Assembly (NCBI GenBank): GCA_024699855.1
Contig: JAMPIQ010000001.1
Location: 12,276,001-12,340,000, forward strand
Length of the DNA: 64,000 bases
Direction of reading: 5' to 3'
DNA from: Aphelenchoides besseyi
Taxonomy: Eukaryota; Nematoda; Chromadorea; Rhabditida; Aphelenchoididae
Each line of letters opens with the position of its first letter. Position 1 is the stretch's first letter. Both the position numbers and the translations under genes were made by a program. The notes under the pieces are model-generated. The model ran no database searches, had not been told where the DNA came from, and saw only the letters and a program-made list of their open reading frames with translations. Shown here one piece after another: positions 36,631 through 46,562 of this stretch.

Positions 36631-37245
36631 AAATAAAAGGTCTCCTGGAATCTGATTTGTTATCGTTAACTGACGAGAACTGAGATGCAGAATCAAACCG
36701 TCGATGTGCAAGATTTTCAAAGCTACAAACTTAAACAAATAGATTTCGTATTCTGGACATTTAAAAACGATCAGTTGGTTTGATTGCTAAGAAAAACAAA
36801 GTTATAAGCCCTTGTGTATATCAACGTCTTTTGTGATTCCAACTCTCACAATTCACCAATAGTGATATTTGTAGGAGAGATGATTGAATGATTTTATCCA
36901 ATGCAATCGGAGTTTCCATTTTGATCGCTTGTTCATAAGCCAATCGTGGTTTTGAAGTTGAGCTGTGGGAATGACAATTAACTGCGATTTAAGAAAAAGT
37001 TCACATCTATTCTACAAATGTTTCCTTGAACACGAAAATTGCCAAAGCACTGCAAAAACAAAGTTTACTCGACAGACATGGCAATTAACATCATTGGTGA
37101 ATTGAGGTCCAAACACTTGAAGGTTCAATCGATTACCTTGTTCTATTTCTCGACTACATGGCTACTGTCTATTAAGCTCGGGTCGAAATGAGATTACATG
37201 CATTAGTTTATTAAAAGTTCGCACATTGGTTCACAACGTTTTCAT
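36631..37245. other. intergenic, no gene
   Basis: 615 bp between two converging genes. One plus-strand AATAAA lies just after the small membrane protein's stop (about 36631-36637). Otherwise I see no coding pattern, repeat or RNA gene. Confidence 0.5.
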
Positions 37246-38523
37246 TCAATCCTTGAGGACATTTCCCGCGAAAGACCACTTTTCGAAGTTGCATTCGTTG
37301 TTTCCACGACGAATCTTAAAGAAACCTTTGTCTCCCCAATCAACACCCCACGAGTTTGCAGCTAAAAAGAACTCTTAGACAGGATAGTGGATTGAAAACT
37401 TACCGAGCCAGTACTGAGTTCCATTATCAACACCCCAACCAATGAGCTGAAATTCACTAAGCAAACCAAATTTTTCTTCGACTCACTCGAACTGCATGTC
37501 CACCAACATAGTTGCCACTGACGTGTTGGTAGATTCCCGACTTGTAGTTATAGAAATCGTAGTAGACATCGAATTGAGCAACGATCGACCCGTTGGCCAA
37601 AATCTCCGCTTGAGCAGCCGCTGTGTTGTTGTAGAAAATCTTATTGTATCCCCCTTTCTTCTTGTCATTTGGATAAGTTGGAGATGTGTACGATGCTTGG
37701 CAACTCTTTTTGCACGTTCGATTTGCTGGTGGAGATTGTCCTGGAGCAACTTCGTAGGGTTTGCATCCTTTGCCTTAACAGACTTCTTGAAGAGTAGCTA
37801 TTTCGACTTTACCTCCGTATTGTCCTCCGGTTACAATGCCTACAGTGTCGAACCAATCGAAAGCTTTGTAAACATAGCCGCCGTTGCAACTAGAATACAC
37901 AGAACATAGAAAAGATTCCATTGAACAGTTACTACCCGTTGTCGGAAGGAGTACAATTGAAACAACAACTGACAATGTCCCACGAGCTGATCGGCAATTT
38001 TGCAGTTCCGTTGTAGAGAATACAACGGCGATCTTGAATAACACTAGCGGTGGAAACAGCCCAACACGATCCACAACCTTAAATGACGTGTCTATAAAGA
38101 CAACAAACAGGAGACTTGCTCGCTTGATTAGGAATCGCATTGAAGGTTCCATTGCACTTCGGCCATTTGGTTCGGACGTCAAAAGAAGTTGGAATGCTAA
38201 CTGCCGACGTTAATTGAGGGCCTTCGGCCGGTTGTTGTTTTTGGAATATTGCTGCTTGCTCGGGAGTTGGCGAAAGAGCACCAAGGAATTGACGAAGATC
38301 TGCGATGCTCAAGTTTTCGAAACGTGGATAAACTTGGGCCTGAAAACCGGTTAGGTGATCATTGGAACTCGAGACCAACTTTGAATGTTGTGGCCTTGGA
38401 GTTGATGAAATCCACAAGATCCTTTCCGATAGGAAACTTCACATCGATGAGATTTCCTTTATCCGACGGCACTAATTGAGCTGTCGCAACGGAGAGAAGA
38501 CTCACAAGTACGATGAGAGACAT
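37246..38523 (-). CDS. cathepsin B-like cysteine protease (papain family C1)
   Basis: Secreted or lysosomal cysteine protease. ATG at 38523: signal peptide [17 protein letters not shown], propeptide with [16 protein letters not shown] and [16 protein letters not shown], then the mature start [16 protein letters not shown]. The active-site Cys lies in [16 protein letters not shown], made by joining exons across a GC-AG intron (donor A|GCAAGT at about 38134, acceptor TTTAAG). Further family blocks: [25 protein letters not shown], catalytic His in GGHAVRLIGWG, and Asn in [16 protein letters not shown]. The region that forms the occluding loop in cathepsin B reads [19 protein letters not shown] and lacks the His-His pair, so dipeptidase activity is unlikely. 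Probably intestinal (inferred from the family). Confidence 0.93.
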
Positions 38524-38567
38524 TTGGATTGAACGATTGGAGTGTGAAGAAAAACCGATTCTGTCGT

Positions 38568-38578
38568 GTTTTTATATC
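38568..38578 (-). promoter_or_regulatory. TATA box of the cathepsin B-like gene
   Basis: On the minus strand the sequence reads GATATAAAAAC about 50 nt upstream of the start codon, the expected place for a TATA element with a short 5' UTR. Confidence 0.55.
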
Positions 38579-39244
38579 AAACTTTTCGTTCCTGGTGTAT
38601 GTCCGGATGCAACAAAAAGCATGTGGTTGAAAGGCAAATTTGCAGCAACCTCCTGATTTTGGATCAGATCACCACCGTCGACCCACGCAGCAACTGTTTG
38701 TGATCTGAGTTCGAACGATTACCAATCGATTATGATCGTTTTGCATAAATCACGTGGGATTATGTACAGTTGGAACTTCCTATCATACCAATTGCCATAC
38801 GGTCGACTAAACTCTTCGCTCCTTTTTCTAACTTTATTTCTAGTGCAAGGATCAATTTTTCGTTTGAATTTACTTTCCGAGTTATATTGAGGAAATTTTA
38901 TCTGTTGTGCACGTCGTTAAGGTACAAGACGGTCAACAGACCTCTGAATTGTATTAGAAACATTTCGTTTGAGTAAATTCAAGTCGTTGTGATACGATAA
39001 GAATATTGAAGATGAGTTGGGAACCGAAACATAAAATGACCTTGCTGAAGTTATGAAAAGAAGTAAAAGTAAACGGTTCGAGCCGAGTCCTAATCAGGTG
39101 AAAAATCGTTTGTAATTGTAAGCCGATTGATTCTTAGTAGAAAGCCACTTCACGTACGTCAACGTGATCAACCCATCGAAGTGATGCTTTTTTTTGAAGG
39201 AAGAAAACGTAAGAAACCTATTTGTGTCAAAGAATGAACGACAA
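38579..39244. other. upstream region of protease gene, no gene
   Basis: No gene or RNA is recognisable. Plus-strand frame 38770-38976 is a chance opening with no family resemblance. Confidence 0.5.
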
Positions 39245-39850
39245 TTAAACATCCATTGAATCGTCGTCATCGTCTTCAGACATTATGGTTTTCGGTTTCT
39301 TCTGTTCGTATCTAAATGTCATCTTTGATTCCACTCAAGGATCTCTGCTGCGAAGCAGTAATAGGTGAATCAGTTGAGATTGTTGACCAGTTGCTTGAGC
39401 AGCTTATAGTTTCTGTGCTCTGCATTCTAAATCAAACGATAATTAATGGAGAGATCGTTTTAACTCTCCATGCATTTGAGTTGTCGTGCAATTCTAACGA
39501 TCATCTTTTTGATAGGCCGGATCTCGATTGTATCCGCCGGATCGAAGTATAGTGCCCACAAGTATTGACGTTTGGTTCAACAATGCCAATTTGCGATCGT
39601 TTCGAAATGCCCAGAAGAAGGCCAACTGAGAAGAAAAGTTGATGGATTGGAGTAGATCTCACCTTGAAACGTCTCTCTTATACGTCCTTCAGGTCATCAG
39701 TGATCCTGCTGATGTACTTGACACCGACGAGTTCCGATTGGTAAAACTCACGGGTTTTTTCTCCTGAAATTCAGTGTGATTAGTAGTACAATCACAAGGA
39801 TTTACCGGCAACAAATCGTTGAGGTTTTAAAGGCCTTGCTTTGCAAACAA
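39245..39850 (-). pseudogene. spliced coding remnant or unrecognised gene
   Basis: Minus-strand exon-like pieces with plausible splice sites. First RCTCFVCKARPLKPQRFVA, then after a 43-nt intron EKTREFYQSELVGVKYISRI plus TDDLKD, and after a 62-nt intron (GTATAAG to CTTCTCAG) LAFFWAFRNDRKLALLNQTS, ILVGTILRSGGYNRDPAYQK, then DD. A later piece NAEHRNYKLLKQLVNNLN and a final acidic exon YEQKKPKTIMSEDDDDDSMD ending at TAA 39245 can be seen, but I could not join the last two without a frame break. Either a real gene whose last junctions I misread, or a recently decayed one. No start codon found. Family not recognised. Confidence 0.35.
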
Positions 39851-41525
39851 AACAAGTACACCGGCTTCGGACGCAACTACATGAAATTAGATCAAAGGAC
39901 GCACGTTTCATGGTACGTAAGTCGGAATCTCGTCAGAATATTGAACTTTGGATTATTGAACATATTCTCAGACATCTCTACTCGACAATCCTCTTTGGTC
40001 AACCCCAGTATTGAGCTGGCTCAAAGTTCAGGGAAGCTCTTCGGTTAATGCCACAATTTTGATCTTCGATGTCGCACACGTACTAAATGATCCTTTTTTG
40101 CTCTTTCTCTAGATCTTGCGATGGTTCAACAGACGGTGATCTTTACGTAATTTGTTTTATGACGGCCATTTTGTGGATTATCTTGCGAAGTTTGTCATGT
40201 TTAGCGTTTTAAAATGGTAGTAGATAAGTCTTCTTGAAAATTTATTCTCATGAAAATCCCACACTGTAATCGAAAAACACTTGTTACTTTGGTCAGAACC
40301 TTATGGTCAGCTTTCTCCTCGTTCCGGCTTCACTTTGCTGCTTCCTGCTCTTCCTGTGTTTCTCGCTCCGACTTGATTTTGCGCGCTGGCTTTCAACGAC
40401 CGCTAAATCAACAACACCCGACATACACGATTCCACCACCTTTGTCTCTTTTTGTCGTTCTTGCGTTTAATAGAACAAAGTATGGATATGTTTACAAACG
40501 CAATACCTTGTAAATTGCTGAAACAAAGAAAATGAAACAGAATGACGAGCACCAAACTGACTGCATCGTCCACAACCCAAACCGAAGCACTTTTCAACAG
40601 AAACGGATCACAAGTAGCGTTCTGAAAGCGATTGCTAACGGAAACATCCGACTGTCAAACCTCAAAGGTAATCGAAAATCGGTGTGATTTTTGGATACAA
40701 GTGACATATCCACCCTGTATTTGCCATTACCGATTGTTTGGAAATCGACGGTGCATTTCTTTATAATTCACGTTGTTAAAGGTCGTTTTGTTGAAGCGCT
40801 ATGCTCGTATTGAAGTCTGTGTTTTCGTATGTAAAACCGCCGCTTTTTTCGGATTATTGAAAATCTGGAACAAACAAACAAGTGCCGATGTTCAAATTTA
40901 TGCTGAAATAGAATGTTTATGGTAGAATCGCAATTAGATTCCAAGACTTACACGACATCATTTTCTGTTTTATAACAACCCAGAACCAGCTGTGACAACG
41001 AGACCCAAAAACTCGCAACGAGTAGCCGAATTGACCGAACATCTAACAACGAAAGCGAAAACAATAGTTGTAGGTAACTGAAACACAAACGATGAGAACA
41101 GAAGTGATCAGAAGGAGCGGAAAGGAACTTCGAGTCGAAACTCAAGAACAACTGCTTATTCAGGAGATGAAAAAGAAATAAAAATCAGGAGCTGAAAAGG
41201 AGCTCATCAAACAGCACGAGAGAAACCGAAGAACTGAAGATCGAAAACGAAGATCTTGTTTTGGACACTTGTAATTATGCAAATATGTTTAAGTTCATTT
41301 ATGCAAATTTACTTCCTGTGTTGACTATACTCTCGACAATCCATTAGATGTCGACGCAAACTTGTTATCAGAAAGATGACAAATAAAATTAGGTTTTGGC
41401 GTCCGATCTTGGATTTGATTAAACAAATCGAATAGAAACTTGTTGTCACTCATTTCAAGAAGTGTTTAAATTATGCAAACTGATGGATTTCTGTAGCTGA
41501 TTGACTGTTGATGTTCGATGACACG
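39851..41525. other. gene-poor interval
   Basis: No gene supported. At about 41091-41270 (+) a frame reads RVETQEQLLIQEMKKK, is broken by TAA, and resumes AEKELIKQHERNRRTEDRKR: this looks like eroded coiled-coil coding sequence or purine-rich chance. Other frames here (40250-40513 +, 40948-41151 -) have no coding character I trust. Confidence 0.4.
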
Positions 41526-42032
41526 TCACCGGAAATTCCACAGCCTTTCACTATGACTGAGAAACTGATTAACGACATTTGAAGGCGAATACAAATTCGT
41601 TAGCCCAAGAATAAAATCGATTAAGCACCGCCTTTTGGCCAAAATGAATACCGGGAAGTTACAATTATTGGTTGTCTCGTTAAACATAAAAACATTTGGT
41701 CCGACTATGGTTCTTGCTGTTTGAGTTTCCGATCTCACGAAGTGTTTAATGGTCGTCGGATTGTGTTGAACGGTCACGATGTTTCGTCCTCGTAGTATGA
41801 CTTGCCAATCTACGCGGTCGTTGGTGTGGGAATCTGAAATCCGTTTTCGTTGTTTTGCCTGAGAGTTTTGTTGCAACGAATTAAACGACTAAAAATGTTT
41901 GCCGTATTACGATAATTCATATTTGGCATGGTGAACATTTGCTCTTGGATGTTGATTAGTTAATCTCGAGTTCATTTGCAATGTCTTTTTACGTAACTTC
42001 TGAATCTTGACGTCTTTTCTCATTGCCTTCAT
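41526..42032 (-). CDS. orphan protein, two exons
   Basis: ATG at 42032: a strongly basic N-terminus (MKAMRKDVKIQKLRKKTLQM), then after a 48-nt intron (GTTCACC to TTTTTAG) a longer exon (SFNSLQQNSQAKQRKR, RVDWQVILRGRNIVTVQHNP, FVRSETQTARTIVGPNVFMF, NFPVFILAKRRCLIDFILGL and FLSHSERLWNFR) to TGA at 41526. Phases agree across the junction. About 150 residues. Alternating polar/hydrophobic strands suggest a small beta-rich domain. I recognise no family. Confidence 0.5.
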
Positions 42033-42206
42033 TTGAATGCTCAGTCGTGGATTAGTTTACCGTAGGATTAGAAGGTAGAAACTCAATTAATCGAATGTAA
42101 TCAGGCTACTCAAAACAGAGACGTAAATCAAATTGTGTTATATTCTGTCGTTTATTTTCCAAGCTATTGACGTGTTTCGAGTCATTTGCTCAACTTACTG
42201 ACATTG

Positions 42207-43560
42207 ATGGGACAACCTTTGAAGGAACTTGTGGACAATGTTCAAGATGATTACGACACACATTCAATGAGCTCATCAAACGTGACATTGAATACGATTC
42301 TGACTGTTCAAGCACCGTACGAAACATCTGCGTGGATCAATTTGTCGGCGGTAATTTGGGGATTTCCGTTGAATCTCTTGATTTTGGTCATTGGATTCAA
42401 GAAGAAAAACTTACAAAATAGCTATCTAGTAAGTTTTCGGGAACTATAAGCCGCAAATAGTTCGTTTTAGTTTACTGTTCTGTGCATGACTTTCTGTCAA
42501 TTCTATGCGGTATTGATGGAAAGCGCTTTGTACATTTTTTATTTGATTGCTTTAAATCAAAGATGGCAAATGACACTATTGACGTGCAGTATAATTCGTC
42601 GTTTCCTACAAACGTCGATGACACCGGCAAACTTAAGTACATTGGTTTGTTTTAATTACTAAACAGTAAACAAGTTCCGTGGTTTAGATCCTGTCAATCG
42701 ATAGGTATATTTTCATTTTGCACAGTAAGAAGATTCGATCACCGATTATTGGCTTTGTATTTGGTCTTACTTTTGTCTATTCGGTATGTTCACACACATT
42801 GATCTACGATTAAGAAGCCAGTTCTCAGCATTTTATTTACTTTCCACTTCAAATTTTTGGGCGATATGGTAGTTCAGATATTTGTGGTCCAGCACTGGGT
42901 ATGTCGCCATCGATCGGTTACTTTGTTCAACCGATTGAACCGATTTGCATTTGCATTGCGTTCTTCGTGAATCTTCGAATCGTTCTGTTTATTTCAAAGC
43001 AAAGAACATCGAAAGCAATGGCACTACGAGGGTAAGTCTTCATAAAAGTACGTAAATCTTTTGTTCGGTTTTAGAATACGCAAACGGGAGTTCAAGGAAA
43101 TGCGGTTTGCGATGTTTGGTAAGTGTTCTTGTTTAACTAGTATAATTAAAATGATCCCTACAGGATTGCTCATACAATCGCTCGTTCCATTCGTCTTCGC
43201 TTTACCTCAAACAGTAAACTTGGCCGCCTACAATATTGGTGTTAAAAGTCGTTGATATCTCTGTTTATCGCAAACATTTCAGATCGATCGTTTCGTTTTT
43301 CGGATACGTTTTGGAAGGTCATCAATTTCTTTATGTATCTTGAGCTCAGTATCAACGCTGTGGTAACTTTGGTGTTCGTTCGTCAATTTCGAGTTATTTT
43401 TGTTGGATGGATCCGCGGACAGCAAGTCTACTCAACAGGAAGCGGTGGAATAGATGTAATTCGAACATTCACAACGTCCGGAAATCCCGTTCATCATACT
43501 ATTACTGTATTTGCAATTGCTCGACGTACCTTTCGTTCGAAACAAGTTCAGTCAAATTGA
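42207..43560 (+). CDS. seven-transmembrane GPCR, nematode chemoreceptor-like
   Basis: Seven exons join in frame from the ATG at 42207. The N-terminus has Asn-X-Ser/Thr sites (SSSNVTLNT, AWINLS); TM1 is LSAVIWGFPLNLLILVIGF and TM2 FTVLCMTFCQFYAVLMESAL with TM2-3 YIFYLIAL. The DRY equivalent SIDRYIFILHSKK follows TM3, then HFIYFPLQIFG, VQPIEPICICIAFFVNLRIV, GLLIQSLVPFVFALPQTVNL and a last helix VINFFMYLELSINAVVTLVF. The cytosolic tail is basic (FAIARRTFRSKQ). The SIDRYI motif and short loops place it in rhodopsin-like receptors; nematode serpentine families (sr) are the likely home, the exact one being unclear. Confidence 0.82.
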
Positions 43561-44077
43561 CTTCTTTCAACAACAGCGGGTTCTAGATCGAATGTAATAA
43601 ACGGCTAATCTCTCATCTAAATGCTTTAGTAATCGATGACGATAAACTTCAAGAAATTGGATTTCGTTGTGTTTATTTTGCAGTTCGATTGATGTCAATA
43701 AATACAACGATACCAAGGATAACATGCGGATAAAATGACTTGGTCAGTCATAAGAACTAAGTTCTAATTGCAATGAGAGTCGTTTAAGAATCAGTACAAT
43801 GAAGACAATACGTATTTCGATAATTGAAGAATAAGGGATGACGATTTGGCTCCTCAATGTATATTTATCGAGGAGCTAAAGTATTCATTTCAAATGAGTA
43901 TTCATTTAAACAAAAGAACAACGTTAAGTTCAGTTATACAACTACAGAAGCGCGAGAATAAATGAAGGGGAGAAGAAACGATAGGTCGAAAACAGTTGCA
44001 GATTACAACGAAAACTGTTCACAAGCTCAGGTCTATCGCTACAATGGCTTCAAACGTTAAAGCTAAACGTCGAACAA
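43561..44077. other. intergenic, no gene
   Basis: 517 bp between the GPCR stop and the coiled-coil gene's stop on the other strand. A/T-rich, no repeat or RNA gene seen. Confidence 0.5.
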
Positions 44078-44752
44078 TTAGAAGCGACGGTTCATGTCCG
44101 GTTTCTTAAAGCAAAAAATCTTATTCTTTTTGCGTTTAAGGAAATTTACCTGTGGTTTGATTGCGTAATCCAATCCACGTTCTTGGAGCAGACGTTCTTC
44201 AAAGAATTGATTGAGAGTTTCGATTTGTTGACGGATAACATTGTTCTTGAGTTGAATTTCGAATTGAAGTTTGTTAAGCTGAAACTCAAAGTAATAAGAT
44301 CGCTTGACAATCGACCTACCGTAAGTTTACTTGAATTTTTTTCTTCTTGGACATTCGTCACACGTTGTTGCAAATTCAAACAGTGAGCTCGATATCTTTC
44401 CAACTTCTTCAATGCGTTGTTACGTTCCGCTTTGATATGCTCGATTTTCTTGCAATTGGCGTTCAATCGCATTTTAAGGTGTTCATTTTTCTTCTTGTAA
44501 AGTTTGAGCAGGTGTTTAACTTTCTTCTTTAATTCCTCTTTCTCATCGACCACTTTGTAGTATTCGCTGATCAGCTAAAACCAGAAGTATATTGAAGGTT
44601 GAAGTTTAGAAGAGCAATCTTGCTTTTTCTCAGCTTACCGAAAAGATTCTCAGATCGCGATTTACGCTCTGAGATGCAGGATTTAGAACTCAGTTTTGAA
44701 TGAACTACAACCCGTTCGCCCCAATTCTACTCACCTTGATGTTCTCGTTCAT
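44078..44752 (-). CDS. short coiled-coil protein, unknown
   Basis: Five exons join in frame from ATG 44752: MNENIK, SVNRDLRIFS, then LISEYYKVVDEKEELKKKVK, KHLLKLYKKKNEHLKMRLN, KKIEHIKAERNNALKKLERY and CLNLQQRVTNVQEEKNSSKL; then LNKLQFEIQLKNNVIRQQIE, TLNQFFEERLLQERGLDYAI and KPQKPDMNRRF. The heptad pattern runs through almost all of the roughly 150 residues. The 4th donor is GTAGGT and the last acceptor TTTAAG. The frame is open for about 13 codons upstream of the ATG, so a further 5' exon is possible. Family not recognised; centrosomal or kinetochore scaffolds would be one place to look. Confidence 0.65.
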
Positions 44753-45417
44753 CGTGAAAAGCCGCTTGTTGACCAGTCCTTTCTCTGTGTCAATCAATTC
44801 AATGGGTTATTCATAGATAACACAAAGCTGACGTGTGTGTGTCGAGCAACGACGACTACTAAACAACACTTCATTGCAGTCAGATGAACAGAATTCCGAA
44901 ACAAACGATCAGGGAGAACAAATTGAACTGATAACACCAAAGACCGTAGATATCAACGTAATACGGGACTCAGAGAGTGGAGTGGAAGAGTTTAGTTAGA
45001 ACATGTTTTAATCAATACAATGGGTTGTTGGTTTCTAACATATTCAACAAACTCGAAAACTGGTCTTTGCTCGATTCAGAAGAGACTTTTTGAACTTCTT
45101 GAACAGTCGACCGTAGCCGATTTCAAACGAGTTTCAACGATTGTAAACCGTTTTGTGAGTAAAAATGATTGCTATATAACAAAAGTGATAAGCCAAATTA
45201 TAAAGGACAGTCAATTTAAATATTCTCTTACGAATAGCAATGTAACGCGAACAGTAACAATTAAAAAAAGGGATCAAAACAAAAAACGCGAAAGTGAAGA
45301 ACAGTTGAAGAATAGAAAGAACCGCTGCCGCTTTTATAGCCCCAGTCAAATGAAGACGTCCAATAAGCGTTCGACACGTGTTATTTTCATGTTCTTAAAA
45401 AAGGAAAAAGCAAAATG
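44753..45417. other. intergenic, no supported gene
   Basis: A Lys/Arg/Asn-rich frame opens at 45020 (+) and runs into the left end of the transposon, which argues that at least its 3' part is not native coding sequence. On the minus strand GCTATAAAAG (45331-45340) resembles a TATA box but no start codon or peptide gene follows it in a sensible position. Confidence 0.4.
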
Positions 45418-45419
45418 TA

Positions 45420-45606
45420 CAGGGTGGGCCAAAATGAATTGTCATCGGTTTTTTCGCAATAACTCTTTTGTCGATGATTTTTTTCTGAACAAGTTATACA
45501 TTTTCTTGGTCTCTATGGTCCCCATTTTCAAATGGAAACAAAATTAAAATTTTGAAAATTTGAAAAAATTTCACCTTATCCCTCTTTGGTCCAATTTTGT
45601 CGATCT
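45420..45606 (+). repeat. left terminal inverted repeat of the mariner-type element
   Basis: Reverse complement of 45867-46047 apart from a few substitutions and a small indel in the A/T-rich inner part. Begins CAGGGTGGGCC directly after a TA. Confidence 0.9.
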
Positions 45607-45657
45607 GTTTAAAACAGCTTTAAATGTTTAAAATTGAAGCGTTTGATTAACAAATGA

Positions 45658-45825
45658 CTAACGGACTTCAACTTGACCACCTTCACAATCCAAACATTGC
45701 TGAAGACGACGAGGAAAATTGGCCGCTATTCGTCTTCTCATTTCACGATTTTGTTGAAGATCGTCGGCAACATCCACGATTGCTGCTCTCAGTTCCTCAA
45801 AATTGACTGGCGGCTGCGACCGTGT
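45658..45825 (-). pseudogene. C-terminal remnant of a mariner-type transposase
   Basis: A 55-codon minus-strand stretch reads TRSQPPVNFEELRAAIVD then DDLQQNREMRRRIAANFP and RRLQQCLDCEGGQVEVR before TAG. The pattern (Pro-rich turn, EELRxAI, helix, RRLxxCxxxxGGxVE) matches the end of IS630/Tc1/mariner transposases after the DDE/D catalytic core. The catalytic domain and the N-terminal DNA-binding domain are absent, and a TGA lies just upstream in frame. Confidence 0.8.
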
Positions 45826-45866
45826 AACTCATTGCAGACAAAAACAAAGAAAACCGAACATGGTCA

Positions 45867-46047
45867 AGATCGACAAAATTGGACCAAAGAGGGGGGTAAG
45901 GTAAAATTTTTTCAAAATTTCAATTTTGTTTCCATTTGAAAATGGGGACCATAGAGACCAAGAAAATGTATAACTTGTTCAGAAAAAAATCATCGACAAA
46001 AGAGTTATTGCGAAAAAACCGATGACAATTCATTTTGGCCCACCCTG
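45867..46047 (-). repeat. right terminal inverted repeat of the mariner-type element
   Basis: Mirror of 45420-45606. Ends GGCCCACCCTG before a TA target duplication. Confidence 0.9.
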
Positions 46048-46233
46048 TATACATTTGGAAAATTTATTGCCTTCACATTTAAGACCTTTCCCTGACATTA
46101 GTACCTTTTCCCCGAATTTTAGGGCTATTACGTCATATAATAAAGCAACAAGGTATACAATTTGGAACAGACAGAAGACGTGTAAGAATTACAATAACTC
46201 AAATGACTAGATGAAGAAAAACCGGCAAAACTA

Positions 46234-46562
46234 ATGGCTCTTTATAAGTGTATACACAGTCGAATAGAGATTGAATTCTACAAAAAGAATGCGCAAACAC
46301 TCGCTTATCAAATTAAAAGCTTGAAGCCTACAGACACCTGGAACTCGAGAGTTATAACGCAAGAAAGCAAAATGCTAAGCTTGCGAGATCACATTCTAAC
46401 AACTAAACGGTTTCTTGGAAGATTAATGACCTCGTACGACGACTTGGTGGTCACAAATTGTTGGTAAACGCAATTCAAGAAACTAAATTTGGAGAAATTT
46501 TACGGGAATTGAACAGTTTCTCCAACAAACAAAGTGAAATTATCTTGATCTGCATCGCGTAA
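46234..46562 (+). pseudogene. frameshifted helical coding stretch, unrecognised
   Basis: From ATG 46234 the frame reads MALYKCIHSRIEIEFYKKNA, QTLAYQIKSLKP and LRDHILTTKRFLGRLMTSYD before ending DLVVTNCW-stop. The neighbouring frame then continues smoothly as GGHKLLVNAIQETKFGEILR and ELNSFSNKQSEIILICIA to TAA 46562. The two halves look like one helical polypeptide interrupted by a single-base shift at about 46440. It may be a pseudogene, an unspotted splice, or a base-call error. No family recognised. Confidence 0.3.

Larger units (their letters stand above)
45420..46047. mobile_element. non-autonomous mariner-type (Tc1/mariner) element with long terminal inverted repeats
   Basis: A 628-bp element flanked by TA dinucleotides (45418-45419 and 46048-46049), the target-site duplication of Tc1/mariner transposons. 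Ends read CAGGGTGGGCCAAAATGAAT and its reverse complement. The terminal inverted repeats are long: 45420-45606 (187 nt) and 45867-46047 (181 nt) match with only a few differences and one short gap. The centre carries the 3' part of a transposase gene on the minus strand (separate entry). Long near-identical arms suggest fairly recent movement with help from an intact relative elsewhere. Confidence 0.9.

Noticed and set aside
39060..39110. GGTTCGAG-containing stretch suggesting a tRNA T-loop
   Set aside because: No acceptor or anticodon stem can be folded around it; no tRNA, rRNA or spliced-leader RNA gene could be recognised anywhere in the window by eye.
40690..40730. CACCCTGTAT near 40712 resembling the mariner end
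   Set aside because: Only about ten bases match, with no inverted partner or TA-flanked element around it.
45329..45345. TATA-like GCTATAAAAG on the minus strand
   Set aside because: Resembles the TATA boxes of the nested peptide genes, but no signal-peptide frame or ATG follows at the right distance.
45020..45547. 175-codon plus-strand frame
   Set aside because: Its 3' third is transposon arm sequence and the rest is Lys/Asn/Ser-rich without resemblance to anything; no splice sites.
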